From a bacterium endosymbiont of Pedicinus badii (GTDB lineage Bacteria; Pseudomonadota; Gammaproteobacteria; Enterobacterales; Enterobacteriaceae), in NCBI RefSeq assembly GCF_002075085.1, contig NZ_LKAS01000002.1:183636-247635 (forward strand): a DNA stretch of 64,000 nt. Direction: 5' to 3'. Below the pieces are notes generated by a model that ran no database searches, was not told where the DNA came from, and saw only the letters and a list, made by a program, of their open reading frames with translations. The position numbers and the translations under genes were made by a program. Position 1 is the first letter of the stretch; each line of letters starts with the position of its first letter. Shown here one piece after another: positions 1 to 9,218 of the stretch.

Positions 1-2
1 AT

Positions 3-149
3 TGGAAGATTTATGACATTATAATAGAAAGAATAAGTATGATAATTACCAAACAAGGAGAATGGTCACAAATCTTACAAAGAAAAGGAATAGAAGGTTT
101 AATAAAATATTTACAAAATTCTTCAAATAAAAAAATTGTCCTAAAGTAA
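3..149 (+). CDS. mlaC: MlaC, C-terminal end (partial at window edge)
   Basis: Only the last 48 codons and the stop lie in the window. The reading WKIYDII followed by SMIITKQGEW and RKGIEGL matches the C-terminus of E. coli MlaC (WQAYDMI, SMITTKQNEW, TKGIDGL). MlaC is the periplasmic carrier that moves phospholipids between the outer-membrane MlaA complex and the inner-membrane MlaFEDB transporter. It lies just upstream of ibaG and murA, as in E. coli except that mlaB is missing from between them. The rest of the gene is outside the window, so intactness cannot be judged. Identification rests on a short but well-conserved tail. Confidence 0.8.
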   Translation, partial: WKIYDIIIERISMIITKQGEWSQILQRKGIEGLIKYLQNSSNKKIVLK

Positions 150-156
150 ATACAGT

Positions 157-426
157 ATGAATAATAATAACATGAAAGAAATAGTCAAAAAAATAAAAAA
201 AAATTTACAAAAAAAATTTTTTACAAAAAAAGTATATATTTCTGAAACACTAGAAAATTTAATGATCATAGTAGTAAGTAATTATTTTGAAAATATGAGT
301 CTTTTAGAAAGGCAAAAAAATATATATAAAGTAATTACTGGATATATTACAGATAAGACTATACATTCTGTTTCTATAAAAACTTATACTTTAAATGAAT
401 GGAAAAAACAAAAAAATATCGAGTAA
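157..426 (+). CDS. ibaG: BolA-family protein IbaG (YrbA)
   Basis: The 89 codons match E. coli IbaG, an acid-stress BolA-family protein that partners monothiol glutaredoxins and binds Fe-S clusters. The conserved signature is [14 protein letters not shown] near residues 69-82, with the invariant BolA-type His at about residue 70. The start at 157 gives MNNNNMKEI, aligning with the E. coli N-terminus; a second ATG at 172 is possible. The gene follows mlaC by 7 bases and overlaps murA by 32 bases, as if co-transcribed with the mla genes. E. coli has the same order. The family is known, but its precise role in a symbiont is not. Confidence 0.85.
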   Translation: MNNNNMKEIVKKIKKNLQKKFFTKKVYISETLENLMIIVVSNYFENMSLLERQKNIYKVITGYITDKTIHSVSIKTYTLNEWKKQKNIE

Positions 427-1696
427 AAAAAAATTAGATAAATTTTACATTAAAGGGCCTACTAGATTGTTTGGAAAAGTAAGAGTTTCTGGAGCGAAAA
501 ATTCTGCTTTACCTATTCTATTTGCTTCTCTTTTGACAGAGTTTCCTATAGAGCTAAAAAATATTCCAAAACTTAAAGACATAGAAAATACTGTAAAATT
601 ATTAAAATACTTAGGAGCAAAAATAAAAGAAAGAAATAAATGTTTTTATGTAGATACTAGTAGCGTAAATAAATTTTGTGCTCCATATGAATTAGTAAAA
701 GATATAAGAGCTTCAATATGGTTATTGGCTCCTCTTCTTGCTAGATTCGGAAAAGGTAGAGTATATTTACCTGGAGGATGTTCGATAGGTTCTAGACCAA
801 TAGATTTACATATAAAAGGTTTGCAAGAATTAGGAGCAAAAATAAAAATAGAAAATAAATGCATAATAGCTAGAACTTCAGGAAGATTAGAAGGAAAAAT
901 TATTTCTATGAAAAAAATCAGCGTTGGAGCTACTTTAACTATTATGAGTGCTGCTACTTTAGCTAAAGGAACAACAGTAATTGAAAATTCTGCTAAAGAG
1001 CCGGAAATTGTAGATACTGCTAATTTTTTAATTGGTTTAGGAGCAAATATTTTTGGTGCTGGAACTGATACTATCATTATTAAAGGTGTTAAGACTCTAC
1101 AAGAAAATAAGAGTATTTATAAAATACTTCCTGATAGAATAGAAACAGGAACATTTCTTGTAGCTGCTGCAATCTCAAGAGGAAAAATAGTATGTAAAAA
1201 GACTTGTCCAAATATTTTAAGAAACGTAATTTTAAAATTAAAAGAGGCAGGAGCAGATATAAAAATTGGGAAAGATTGGATAAAGCTAAATATGCATGGA
1301 AAAAGACCAAAAGGAGTAAAAATTTATACTGCTCCCTATGATGGTTTTCCAACAGATATGCAATCGCAGTTTAGTTTACTAAACTTGGTGGCAAAAGGAA
1401 AAAGTTTAGTTACAGAGAATATATTCGAAAATAGATTTATGCATATACCTCAACTTAAAAGAATGGGAGCTAAAGTAAAATTTACTAAAAAAAATACTAT
1501 ATTGTGTCATGGAGTAAAAAATTTATTTGGTACACAAGTAGTATCTACAGATCTTAGATCTGCTGCAAGCTTAGTATTAGCTGGATGTATAGCTCATGGA
1601 ATTACAGTAGTGAAAAAAGCTTCTTATATAGACAGAGGATACGAAGATTTTGAAAAAAAAATGCAAAAAATAGGGGCGAATATAAAAAGAATGTAG
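395..1696 (+). CDS. murA: UDP-N-acetylglucosamine 1-carboxyvinyltransferase MurA
   Basis: MurA carries out the first committed step of peptidoglycan synthesis, moving enolpyruvate from PEP to UDP-GlcNAc in the cytoplasm. The 433 residues compare with 419 in E. coli and align throughout. The catalytic Cys is in [10 protein letters not shown] (about residue 129), the KN pair for substrate binding lies in SGAKNSALP (35-36), and [13 protein letters not shown] is intact. The E. coli start aligns with residue 14 (Leu, TTA), so translation must begin at the ATG inside ibaG or at a non-standard codon. The gene ends before a strong hairpin shared with degQ. Its retention means that a cell wall is made. 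Confidence 0.97.
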   Translation: MNGKNKKISSKKKLDKFYIKGPTRLFGKVRVSGAKNSALPILFASLLTEFPIELKNIPKLKDIENTVKLLKYLGAKIKERNKCFYVDTSSVNKFCAPYELVKDIRASIWLLAPLLARFGKGRVYLPGGCSIGSRPIDLHIKGLQELGAKIKIENKCIIARTSGRLEGKIISMKKISVGATLTIMSAATLAKGTTVIENSAKEPEIVDTANFLIGLGANIFGAGTDTIIIKGVKTLQENKSIYKILPDRIETGTFLVAAAISRGKIVCKKTCPNILRNVILKLKEAGADIKIGKDWIKLNMHGKRPKGVKIYTAPYDGFPTDMQSQFSLLNLVAKGKSLVTENIFENRFMHIPQLKRMGAKVKFTKKNTILCHGVKNLFGTQVVSTDLRSAASLVLAGCIAHGITVVKKASYIDRGYEDFEKKMQKIGANIKRM

Positions 1697-1700
1697 ATTT

Positions 1701-1735
1701 TTTAGAATGCAACCTATTTATTGTTGCATTCTAAA
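1701..1735. terminator. Bidirectional hairpin terminator between murA and degQ
   Basis: A perfect 13-bp inverted repeat: the left arm TTTAGAATGCAAC (1701-1713) and the right arm GTTGCATTCTAAA (1723-1735) enclose a 9-base loop. It sits between the stops of the converging genes murA and degQ and is followed by T-rich sequence on either strand, so it can terminate both. It is among the clearest hairpins in the window. Confidence 0.8.
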
Positions 1736-1739
1736 TTTT

Positions 1740-3110
1740 CTATTTTATTAAAAGAAATATGCTTGCATTTCCTCTAATAATATTTAGAGCAATAACAGAA
1801 AGTTTTTCTTTAAGAGCTTTCTTTAATTGTTCTATATTTTCTATTTTTTCTCTATTAATTCTGATTATTACATCTCCTTTTCTGAGTCCTATAGAATATG
1901 CTGGAGAATGCTTTAAAATTTCTTCTACCATTACTCCTCTTGTTCCATCTGTTAATTGAAAATTTTTGAATATAGCACCTTGTAGAGCAGGATTAAATAC
2001 TTCTTTTATAAGAGAGTTTTTAGAATCGTCGTCTAAAATTGCATATATCGTATGCAATTTTCCATTTCTTAGTACTCCCAATTTTACTGTTTTTCCTGGA
2101 AAAGCTATACTTATTTTTGCTCTTAGCTCAGAAAAGCTATTTATTTTTTTGTCTTCTACAGATACAATTATATCTCCTGCCTTTATTCCAGATTTCTCTG
2201 CAGCAGATTTAGGCATTACCTCATTTACAAAAGCACCTTTTTGAATATCTATATTAAATGCTTTTGCTATATCTGCGTTTAATTCAGTTCCTTTAATTCC
2301 TAGTTGTCCTCTCTTAACTTTTCCATAAGTAATTAGTTGTTGACTTAGATGTTTTACAATATTACTAGGTATAGCGAATCCTATTCCTATATTTCCTTCT
2401 GAAGGAGCAAGTATAGCTGTATTAATTCCTACTAATTCTCCCTTTAGATTAACTAAAGCTCCTCCGGAATTTCCTCTATTAATAGAAGCATCAGTTTGTA
2501 TAAAATTTTCTAATCCTTCTACATTTAATCCGCTTCTTCCTAATCCAGATATAATTCCAGAAGTTGCAGTTTGTCCTAATCCGAATGGATTTCCTATAGC
2601 TATTACAAAATCTCCTACTTTAATTAGATCAGAGTCTGACATTTTAATTTCTATAAGATTTTTTACATCAGATAATTTTAATATTGCTAAATCAGTTAAT
2701 TCATCAAAACCATTTAATTGAACTGAAAATTCTCTTCCATCGTATAATTGTACTTTTATTTTATCAGCTCCTTTAACTACATGATAGTTAGTAATTATGT
2801 ATCCTTTATTTGAATCTATAATAACTCCCGATCCTATTCCTTCAAATTGTTTTGTTCCATTTCCTGGAATATCAGGTCCAAAAAAGTATCTGAATTCTTT
2901 AGGTATAGGATTTTTTTTCAAAAGTTGTGTTCCTTCTACATGTATATTAACTACTGTAGGTAAAACTCTTTCTAGCATAGGAGCTAAAGTAAATTGTTCA
3001 ATTTTTTCTTCTGATATGTTTTTTACAATAGGTATACTAGAATTGGAAGTAAAAGGAAAAGAAAAAGTAATTTTTGTTATTAAAGTTAAAAGTATCAGTA
3101 TTTTTTTCAT
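1740..3110 (-). CDS. degQ: Periplasmic serine protease DegQ (HtrA family)
   Basis: This is a periplasmic serine protease and chaperone that degrades misfolded envelope proteins. The 456 residues match E. coli DegQ (455) better than DegP, for instance in LAPMLERVLPTVV and GTELNADIAKAFN. Order: a signal peptide (about 1-20), a trypsin-like domain with His110 (NYHVV), Asp140 (LTDLAIL) and Ser215 (GNSGGAL), then two PDZ domains (about 265-345 and 365-450). All three catalytic residues are present. The neighbour zapG lies upstream on the same strand, the E. coli order. degS, normally next, is missing. This may be the only HtrA protease of the cell, but that cannot be seen here. Confidence 0.95.
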   Translation of the reverse strand: MKKILILLTLITKITFSFPFTSNSSIPIVKNISEEKIEQFTLAPMLERVLPTVVNIHVEGTQLLKKNPIPKEFRYFFGPDIPGNGTKQFEGIGSGVIIDSNKGYIITNYHVVKGADKIKVQLYDGREFSVQLNGFDELTDLAILKLSDVKNLIEIKMSDSDLIKVGDFVIAIGNPFGLGQTATSGIISGLGRSGLNVEGLENFIQTDASINRGNSGGALVNLKGELVGINTAILAPSEGNIGIGFAIPSNIVKHLSQQLITYGKVKRGQLGIKGTELNADIAKAFNIDIQKGAFVNEVMPKSAAEKSGIKAGDIIVSVEDKKINSFSELRAKISIAFPGKTVKLGVLRNGKLHTIYAILDDDSKNSLIKEVFNPALQGAIFKNFQLTDGTRGVMVEEILKHSPAYSIGLRKGDVIIRINREKIENIEQLKKALKEKLSVIALNIIRGNASIFLLIK

Positions 3111-3139
3111 ATTTGTCTTAAAAGTTTTATTCGTTCAAG

Positions 3140-3553
3140 TTATTTTGTTTTATTATTTTTTTCACCTTTTTTGAGAAAAAATCTTTTTTTGATTTCTGGA
3201 TAATCTATAGGTTGTATTTTTTTTGTATCAAAATAGTAAAAATCATTTTCTAATTCCGAATAAAATTGAGAAAAAGGATTTTTTTCCAATATTTTTTTTT
3301 GCAGTAGAAGTTTTGAAGTTTTCTCCATATGATGATACAGTTTCTTTTGTTCTTTAGAAATGTTTTGTAAGATTTTTGAAGAAATTAAAAAGTATTTAAT
3401 TAGTTCTTCTTTGCATTGTTCTATTTGAGTATTTCTTTTCGCGATTTCTTCTCTTTTTTTTTTATTTTGGTATTTCTTCTTTTTTAAATAAAATATTATA
3501 AAGAATAAAAAAAATATTAACAAAAAAGAAGATAAAGAGTATATTAGTTTCAT
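3140..3553 (-). CDS. zapG: ZapG/YhcB-family inner-membrane protein (DUF1043)
   Basis: An N-terminal membrane helix (about residues 5-24) is followed by a lysine-rich, probably coiled segment, then the family signature: EELIKYFLISSKIL, KKLYHHMEKTSKLLL and NPF align with E. coli YhcB. The 137 residues compare with about 132. YhcB/ZapG is linked in E. coli to cell division and to coordinating envelope synthesis. The gene sits directly upstream of degQ, the conserved neighbourhood next to rplM-rpsI, which supports the call. zapE, normally nearby, is missing. Sequence similarity is moderate because of the AT-driven Lys/Phe enrichment. Confidence 0.8.
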   Translation of the reverse strand: MKLIYSLSSFLLIFFLFFIIFYLKKKKYQNKKKREEIAKRNTQIEQCKEELIKYFLISSKILQNISKEQKKLYHHMEKTSKLLLQKKILEKNPFSQFYSELENDFYYFDTKKIQPIDYPEIKKRFFLKKGEKNNKTK

Positions 3554-3711
3554 AAGAGTCTTAAAAATATTTTTACTTAATAAATAATAGCTTTTAAATT
3601 ATAATAAATAAATATTTTTATAAAAAAAATAAAAAATAATTTTATTGAAGATAAAATTTTACAAAAAAAAATTTTTTGTTAATATAAATTTATTTCGAAT
3701 ATTTTATAAGA

Positions 3712-4140
3712 ATGAAAACATTTGTAGCAAAAAAAAATTCTATTCCGAAAAAATGGTATATTATAGATGCGAAAGGGAAAATTTTAGGAAGAATTTCTAC
3801 AAAAATAGCATCTATACTAAGAGGAAAAAATAAACCAGAATATACACCAAATATAGATGTAGGAGACTATGTAATTGTTTTGAATGCAAAATACATAAAA
3901 GTAACTGGAAGAAAAGAACAGAAAAAAAAATACTATAGATATACTGGATATGTAGGAGGTCTTAAAAAAAGCACTTTTTCAGAAGTTTTTAAAAAAAATT
4001 GTAAAAAAATAATATATCTCTCTGTAAGAGGAATGATGCCTAAGGGTCCTTTAGGAAGAAAAATGCTGAAAAAACTAAAAATATACGAATTTAATGTACA
4101 TAAACACACTGCACAAAAACCAAAAGTACTAAAAATATAA
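3712..4140 (+). CDS. rplM: Large ribosomal subunit protein uL13
   Basis: The protein has 142 residues, the same length as E. coli L13. [47 protein letters not shown] and [19 protein letters not shown] are the recognisable family blocks. It is an early-assembling 50S protein that binds 23S rRNA. It forms the standard two-gene operon with rpsI, with one base between them. The 158 bases upstream are AT-rich, with several possible promoters and no single clear one. Nothing unusual. Confidence 0.97.
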   Translation: MKTFVAKKNSIPKKWYIIDAKGKILGRISTKIASILRGKNKPEYTPNIDVGDYVIVLNAKYIKVTGRKEQKKKYYRYTGYVGGLKKSTFSEVFKKNCKKIIYLSVRGMMPKGPLGRKMLKKLKIYEFNVHKHTAQKPKVLKI

Positions 4141-4141
4141 A

Positions 4142-4540
4142 ATGAGAAAAGAAATGGATTTTTATTATGCAACAGGAAGAAGAAAGAGTTCTTCTGCAAG
4201 AGTTTTTTTAAAACCTGGAGATGGAAAAATCACTATTAATAAGAAAATTTTAGGTAAGTATTTTAAAAAATATAGTTCTATAAAAACTGTTTTGCAACCT
4301 CTAAAGATTTTAAATCTTTTAGAAAAATTCGATTTATATATTACAGTAAAAGGGGGAGGAATATCAGGTCAATCTGAAGCAATCAGACATGGTATAGCAA
4401 GAGCTCTTCTTAATTATAATGAAGATTTTAGAAATACACTAAGAAAATTTGGTTTTATAACTAGAGATTCAAGAAAAGTGGAAAGAAAGAAAGTAGGTCT
4501 TAGAAAAGCTAGAAGAAGCACACAGTTTTCTAAAAGATAA
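4142..4540 (+). CDS. rpsI: Small ribosomal subunit protein uS9
   Basis: S9 is a 30S head protein whose C-terminal tail reaches the P-site tRNA. The tail is preserved: [16 protein letters not shown], ending with the basic SKR. The [23 protein letters not shown] block is diagnostic. The ATG at 4142 gives [12 protein letters not shown]; an internal ATG at 4154 gives MDFYYATG, closer to E. coli, so the start is uncertain by four codons. The gene is translationally close to rplM. It ends 9 bases before the stop of the converging dolP, leaving no room for a separate terminator. Confidence 0.96.
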   Translation: MRKEMDFYYATGRRKSSSARVFLKPGDGKITINKKILGKYFKKYSSIKTVLQPLKILNLLEKFDLYITVKGGGISGQSEAIRHGIARALLNYNEDFRNTLRKFGFITRDSRKVERKKVGLRKARRSTQFSKR

Positions 4541-4549
4541 CTATCTATT

Positions 4550-5134
4550 CTATATTTCGTTACTTGTGGCTACTATTATTTTTTTAACTTTACTAATTCT
4601 ATTAATTATTTGTACAGCAATTTTTTCTATTTTTTGATCGGCATATCCAAATAAAAATACTTCTTGATTTTCTGTAAAAAAAATTATTTTTAGTAATTCT
4701 TTTCTTTCTTTAGAGAAAAAAAATTTTTCGTATATTTTTGCCGTAATGAGACTATCGTATAGTATTCTTTTTTTCGAAATAGGTTTTTGTACTCTAATTT
4801 GATTGTGCATAGTTTTTATATACTGTATATTTCTTATTTTTTTAACTATTTTTTTTAAAATTTCGTAACTTTCTGCTTGTCCTGCAAGAATAATTTTTTT
4901 TTTATAAATTCTACTAATTATTCTTGCCTTTTTTTTAATTTCTTGATCTTTTGATAAAGAATACAGTACTTTTAATCTAATATTAAAATCATCTATTTGT
5001 TCTCCTAAAGATCTAGAATCTGAAGATGTTTTTGCAATAATTGTTGCAGAACTAATTATAGTAGTACTTATACATCCACAAAGATTAAGAAAAAGTAAAA
5101 TAAAAAAAATTTTTTTTTGCAATAAAAAATTCAT
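4550..5134 (-). CDS. dolP: Outer-membrane lipoprotein DolP (YraP), dual BON domains
   Basis: DolP is an outer-membrane lipoprotein that binds anionic phospholipid and supports BAM and envelope integrity. From the chosen ATG (5134) a signal sequence ends in the lipobox LCGC (Cys about residue 21). The following SSDSRSLGEQIDDFNI matches E. coli TDPRSVGTQVDDGTL. Two BON domains follow: IILAGQAESYEILKK in the first and TENQEVFLFGYADQK in the second, with a final SRVSGV-like motif (NRISKVKKI). A longer start at 5149 adds five residues before the signal peptide and is less likely. The gene is divergent from rsmI as in E. coli, but lpoA, yraN and diaA are missing from between them. Confidence 0.88.
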   Translation of the reverse strand: MNFLLQKKIFFILLFLNLCGCISTTIISSATIIAKTSSDSRSLGEQIDDFNIRLKVLYSLSKDQEIKKKARIISRIYKKKIILAGQAESYEILKKIVKKIRNIQYIKTMHNQIRVQKPISKKRILYDSLITAKIYEKFFFSKERKELLKIIFFTENQEVFLFGYADQKIEKIAVQIINRISKVKKIIVATSNEI

Positions 5135-5160
5135 ACAATTATTATACACAGGTTAACTTT

Positions 5161-6014
5161 ATGAATTCCAGTAAATATAAAAAAAAAACACAAAGTTCTT
5201 TATATATAGTTGCAACTCCTATTGGAAATCTTTCTGATATTACTAAAAGAGCTATTCAAGTTTTACAAAAAGTAGAAATTATAGCAGCAGAAAATATACT
5301 TAAAACAATAAATTTACTGAATAAACTCAGAATAAAAAAAAAATTGTATTCTTTAAATAAAAATAATGAAAAAAAAAAACTAAATTTTTTATTTCTCAAA
5401 TTCAAAATGGTAAATCAATTGCTTTAGTTTCAAGTTCGGGTACTCCTTTAATTAGTGATCCTGGATACATTTTAGTGAGAAACTGCCAAATTCTTAAAAT
5501 ACGTGTAGTTCCCATACCTGGACCTTGTTCTCTAATAGCTGCAATTTCCGCTTCTGGAATGTGCTCTAAAAGATTTTGCTATGAAGGATTTTTGCCAAAA
5601 AAAAGGAATAAAAGAATAAAAAAATTAGAATCTATAATTTTTTCAAGCAAAACAACTATTTTTTTTGAATCAAAACATAGAATTTTAGAAACACTACAAG
5701 ATATTCAAAAAGTTTTTGGAAAAGAAAAAAAAATTGTTCTTGCTAAAGAAATCAGCAAAATTTGGGAAAAAATTGTATTTGAAAAAATAATAAATATTTT
5801 AGAATGGATAAAAAAAGAAAAAAAAAATTCTTTTGGAGAAATGATAATACTTATAGAAGCAAATAAACTAAAAAATTCATACTTTCCAGAAAAAATCATA
5901 GAAACTTTTAAAATTTTAAGAAAAGAACTTAGCAAAAAAAAAGCTATAAAAATTACTGCTAAAATTCATAGGGAAAAAAAAAGAAATATCTATAATTTTT
6001 TTTCTAAAAAATAG
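5161..6014 (+). CDS. rsmI: 16S rRNA (cytidine-1402-2'-O)-methyltransferase RsmI, frameshifted
   Basis: RsmI methylates the 2'-O of C1402 in the 16S rRNA P site. The N-terminal part (5161-5427) has SLYIVATPIGNLSDITKRA. The rest lies in another frame: FISQIQNGKSIALVSSSGTPLISDPGY followed by VVPIPGPCSLIAAISASG, RFCYEGFLPKK and GEMIILIE, all standard RsmI blocks. The break is at or just after an A11 run (5369-5379). Adding one A joins the two parts and yields about 284 residues (E. coli 286). Every other motif is intact, so the gene is otherwise well preserved. It may be rescued by slippage, be a young pseudogene, or reflect a base-call error. It lies upstream of rnpB. Confidence 0.88.
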
Positions 6015-6025
6015 AATTTTTAATT

Positions 6026-6376
6026 GAGTTGATTAAAATAGTCGCTTGTACGAAATATAAATTTTGTATAAGAGGAAAGTCCGGACTTCATAAGGCAGGG
6101 TGCCAGATAACTTCTGGGAAATATAAAATATTTACGAAAAGTGCAACAGAAAAAATACCGCTTGTTTTTGCAAGTAAGGGTGAAATGGTATGGTAAGAGC
6201 ATACCGCATTTTTGGTAACAAAAATGGCATTGCAAACTCCACTTGAAGAAAGGCTAAGTATAGTTTAGTTCGCCTGACTAATAAACTAGGGTAAGCTGAT
6301 TGAATTAATATGCGAATATTAATCTAGAAAAATGACTATTTAAAACAGAATCCGGCTTATTAATCAACTCTTTTTA
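6026..6376 (+). ncRNA. rnpB: RNase P RNA (M1 RNA)
   Basis: This is the catalytic RNA that matures tRNA 5' ends. Type A landmarks are readable: AGAGGAAAGTCCGGACTTCAT, GGCAGGGTGCCAG, GTGCAACAGAAA, AAGGGTGAAA, GGTAAGAGCATACCGC, AAACTCCACTTG, and ACAGAATCCGGCTTAT at the 3' end. Helix P1 is perfect: GAGTTGATTAA (6026-6036) pairs with TTAATCAACTC (6360-6370), followed by a T5 run that likely terminates transcription. The length of about 345-350 compares with 377 in E. coli; some peripheral helices are shortened. It converges with alx. The exact ends are estimates from P1. Confidence 0.96.
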
Positions 6377-6385
6377 TTTAAAATT

Positions 6386-7273
6386 TTATTTTTTATTAAA
6401 AATACTTAAAAAAGAAAAAATTATAAAATTAGCGATCATAAAAAATAAAGACAACAAGTTTGATATTAGAAAAATTTTCATAAAAAGCATTTTTATACCT
6501 ATAAATATTAGTGTATTTGCTAAAATATATCTAAAAAAAATAAATTTTTTTTTCATATGAAGAATTAAAAAATACAATGATCTTATTCCGAAAATAGAAA
6601 AAAAATTTGAAGAAAATACTATCAAATTATCTTTAGTAATTATTAAAGAAGTGGCTATACTATCTATAGAAAAAATTATGTTACTTACTTCTATAAAAAG
6701 AAAAATTAAGAATAGTTTTTTAGATAAATATTTTTTTGTAATAAGTACTTTATTTAAAAATTTTTGATCTTTTTTTCTATTTTTTTCAAAAAAAATTTTC
6801 AATCCAGAAAAAAATAAAAAAGCCCCCATAAAATAGTAAATTTGATGGAACTTTTGAAAAAATTTTATTCCAAATTGTATTAAAAAAATTCTGTTTAATA
6901 AAGAAAAAATTATCCCTGTTTTTAGTATTACGTTTTGTTCTTTATAAGAAGTTTTAGATTTTTCGAAAATCAGAATCCAAAAAAATATGTTATCTATAGA
7001 AAGACTTTTTTCTATAATATAACAATTTATAAATTCTAAAATTTTTCTATTTGCTATTTCTTGTCCTTTTAAAAAATAAAAGTTTATCCATACTAAAATA
7101 GAAAAAATAAAGGCACAAATAATCCATAAAATTGTATTCTTTATTGATTTTTTTAAATTTATTATTGAATCTTTTTGAAATACGTAAAAAAAAATTAAGT
7201 AAAGAAATGAAGAAATAAAAAAAATATTCCAAAATACAGGTTTTAAATTAAAATATTCGAAAAGTTTTATCAT
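6386..7273 (-). CDS. alx: TerC-family membrane protein Alx
   Basis: This is a polytopic inner-membrane protein of the TerC/Alx family, linked in E. coli to manganese efflux and the alkaline-pH response. The 295 residues carry the two family motifs: EKSLSIDNIFFW (E. coli EKSLAVDNVFVW) and VSNIIFSIDSIAT (VELSDVIFAVDSIPA). SNFFSIFGIRSLYFL matches SNLFAILGLRAMYFL. In the second motif the usual Glu-Leu-Ser-Asp reads EVSN, so one acidic residue is Asn. About eight hydrophobic segments are visible. The start codon is three bases after tRNA-Ile2 on the same strand, so there is no room for the E. coli pH/Mn riboswitch leader. The exact transport role here is inferred from the family. Confidence 0.82.
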   Translation of the reverse strand: MIKLFEYFNLKPVFWNIFFISSFLYLIFFYVFQKDSIINLKKSIKNTILWIICAFIFSILVWINFYFLKGQEIANRKILEFINCYIIEKSLSIDNIFFWILIFEKSKTSYKEQNVILKTGIIFSLLNRIFLIQFGIKFFQKFHQIYYFMGAFLFFSGLKIFFEKNRKKDQKFLNKVLITKKYLSKKLFLIFLFIEVSNIIFSIDSIATSLIITKDNLIVFSSNFFSIFGIRSLYFLILHMKKKFIFFRYILANTLIFIGIKMLFMKIFLISNLLSLFFMIANFIIFSFLSIFNKK

Positions 7274-7276
7274 TTT

Positions 7277-7349
7277 TGGCCCCTGCTGGATTTGAACCAG
7301 CAGCCTAACGATTATGAGTCGTTTGCTCTAACCATTGAGCTAAGGGGCC
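7277..7349 (-). tRNA. tRNA-Ile2 (CAT anticodon, lysidine type)
   Basis: On the minus strand the 73 bases fold as a standard tRNA and nearly match E. coli ileX: acceptor GGCCCCT/AGGGGCC, anticodon stem AACGA/TCGTT around CTCATAA, T-arm CTGCTGGTTCAAATCCAGCAG. The CAT anticodon with this body identifies the isoleucine tRNA for AUA, which needs TilS to make lysidine 34. AUA is heavily used in these genes, so this tRNA is central. CCA is not encoded. It lies between rpoD and alx, as ileX lies near rpoD in E. coli. Confidence 0.95.
7280..7284 (-). promoter_or_regulatory. Candidate Shine-Dalgarno of alx inside the tRNA-Ile2 acceptor strand
   Basis: AGGGG in the 3' acceptor strand of tRNA-Ile2 lies six bases before the ATG of alx, an ideal ribosome-binding-site spacing. 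No other Shine-Dalgarno fits because only three bases separate the tRNA from the ATG. This is seen in the sequence; its use in translation is inference. Confidence 0.5.
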
Positions 7350-7395
7350 TTTTTTATCTTTAGATCTACTCATCTAAGAAGCTTTTTAGTACTTC

Positions 7396-9204
7396 TTATC
7401 TGCTTGGATGTCTAAGTTTTCTAAGAGCTTTTGCTTCTATTTGTCTAATTCTTTCTCTGGTAACATCGAATTGTTTTCCAACTTCTTCTAGAGTATGATC
7501 AGTATTCATATCTATACCAAAACGCATTCTTAGTACTTTAGCTTCCCTCGCTGTTAGACTTCTTAAAATCTCGTGAGTAGCAGATCTCAAACTTTCTGAT
7601 GTTGCAGATTCTAAAGGTAATTCTAAATTCGTATCTTCAATAAAGTCTCCTAAATGAGAATCTTCGTCATCACCTATAGGAGTTTCCATGGATATCGGTT
7701 CTCTAGCTATTTTAAGAACTTTTCTAATTTTTTCTTCTGGAATTAGCATTTTTTGAGATAGTTCTTCTGGAGTTGGTTCTCTTCCTATTTCTTGCAAAAT
7801 TTGTCTAGATATTCTATTTAATTTATTTATAGTTTCTATCATGTGTACTGGAATTCTGATTGTTCTAGCTTGATCTGCTATTGATCTTGTTATGGCTTGT
7901 CTAATCCACCATGTAGCATAAGTAGAAAATTTGTATCCTCTTCTATATTCAAACTTATCTACTGCTTTCATCAATCCTATATTACCTTCTTGGATTAAAT
8001 CTAAAAATTGTAGTCCTCTATTCGTATATTTTTTTGCTATTGAAATAACTAAACGTAAATTTGCTTCTACCATTTCTTTTTTAGCTCTTTTTGCCTTAGC
8101 TTCTCCTATAGACATTCTTCTATTAATATCTTTTATTTTTTCTACACTCAATCCTGTCTTTTTTTCTATTTTTTTGAGTATTTGTATTTTTTTTCTTATT
8201 TCTTGATCAAATTTTTTTAGATTTTTTATCCAAGGTTTTTTGATTTTATAGATTTTTTCTAACCAATCTGTATTTATATTTTTTCCAGAAAAAATACTTA
8301 TAAACACATTTTTTGGAACTTTACTCTTTTTTACAAAGAATTCCATAATTTTTCTTTCCTGTATTCTAACTTTTTTGATCATTTTTCTGGTTTTTTTAAC
8401 TAAAAAATCAAATTGTTTTGGTACTAATCTAAATTTTTGAAATATTTTAGAAAGTTCTGAAAATTCTTTAATTGTATTTTTATGATTTCTTCCATTTTTA
8501 TAAATTGAGTATTTTATTTTATTATACTGTTTTTCAAGTTTTAAAAATTTCTTTTTGGCTAAATTTAGATCAATCATATTTTCTTCTTCATTTTCGCTAT
8601 CAGAATTTCTAAATATTTCTTTTTCTTTACAAAAAGATTTTATTGAATTTCTTTGATTTTTTTGAAAAAAAGAAGAACTTTCTATCTTTTCATTCTGATC
8701 TATAAAACCTGCAATAATTTCAGAAAGTTTTATTTTTCCAGATTTAAATTGGTAGTATTGCTTTATTAAGTAATTAATAGATTCCGGATATTCTGCTATA
8801 GAGCACTGTACTTCGTTAATTCCGTCTTCAATACGTTTAGCTATATCAATTTCTCCTTCTCTAGTTAATAGTTCTACTGTTCCCATTTCGCGCATATACA
8901 TTCTTACCGGATCAGTAGTTCTTCCTATTTCCGATTCCACGCTAGATAAAACGTGAGCTGCTGCTTCTTCAGTATCTTCTTCAGAATCAGATGTTGTATC
9001 TATTAATAATAAGTCTTCTATATTTGGTGCATCTTCCGTCACCCTAATTCCCATATCATTTATCATTTGTATTATATCTTCTATTTGATTAGAATCCACA
9101 ATATCTTCTGGCAAATGATCATTAATTTCAGAAAAAGTTAGGTATCCTTGTTCTTTTCCTTTAGTTACTAATAGTTTAAATTGAGATTTCGGATTGTGTT
9201 CCAT
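7396..9204 (-). CDS. rpoD: RNA polymerase primary sigma factor sigma-70
   Basis: The housekeeping sigma factor. The 602 residues compare with 613 in E. coli. Region 1.1 (about 1-80), region 1.2 ([22 protein letters not shown]), a lysine-rich non-conserved segment (about 130-350), region 2 with [18 protein letters not shown], region 3 with [15 protein letters not shown], and region 4.2 with [23 protein letters not shown] are all present. The core and DNA-contact helices are almost unchanged, while the non-conserved insert has drifted to K/F/I. It is the last gene of the macromolecular synthesis operon rpsU-dnaG-rpoD, 14 bases after dnaG. TTGACA/TATAAT-type promoters are therefore expected. Confidence 0.98.
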   Translation of the reverse strand: MEHNPKSQFKLLVTKGKEQGYLTFSEINDHLPEDIVDSNQIEDIIQMINDMGIRVTEDAPNIEDLLLIDTTSDSEEDTEEAAAHVLSSVESEIGRTTDPVRMYMREMGTVELLTREGEIDIAKRIEDGINEVQCSIAEYPESINYLIKQYYQFKSGKIKLSEIIAGFIDQNEKIESSSFFQKNQRNSIKSFCKEKEIFRNSDSENEEENMIDLNLAKKKFLKLEKQYNKIKYSIYKNGRNHKNTIKEFSELSKIFQKFRLVPKQFDFLVKKTRKMIKKVRIQERKIMEFFVKKSKVPKNVFISIFSGKNINTDWLEKIYKIKKPWIKNLKKFDQEIRKKIQILKKIEKKTGLSVEKIKDINRRMSIGEAKAKRAKKEMVEANLRLVISIAKKYTNRGLQFLDLIQEGNIGLMKAVDKFEYRRGYKFSTYATWWIRQAITRSIADQARTIRIPVHMIETINKLNRISRQILQEIGREPTPEELSQKMLIPEEKIRKVLKIAREPISMETPIGDDEDSHLGDFIEDTNLELPLESATSESLRSATHEILRSLTAREAKVLRMRFGIDMNTDHTLEEVGKQFDVTRERIRQIEAKALRKLRHPSR

Positions 9205-9218
9205 AAATTTTTAATTAG

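Noticed and set aside
646-1077. 143-codon open frame antisense to murA
   Set aside because: It mirrors murA codons, has no family resemblance or ribosome-binding site, and similar antisense frames occur over degQ, groEL, ftsH and dnaK.
3645-3833. 62-codon frame before and over rplM
   Set aside because: It overlaps rplM in another frame, is almost pure K/F/Y, and has no relative.
6020-6235. Short open frame on the minus strand
   Set aside because: It lies inside rnpB, whose RNA landmarks and P1 helix are clear.
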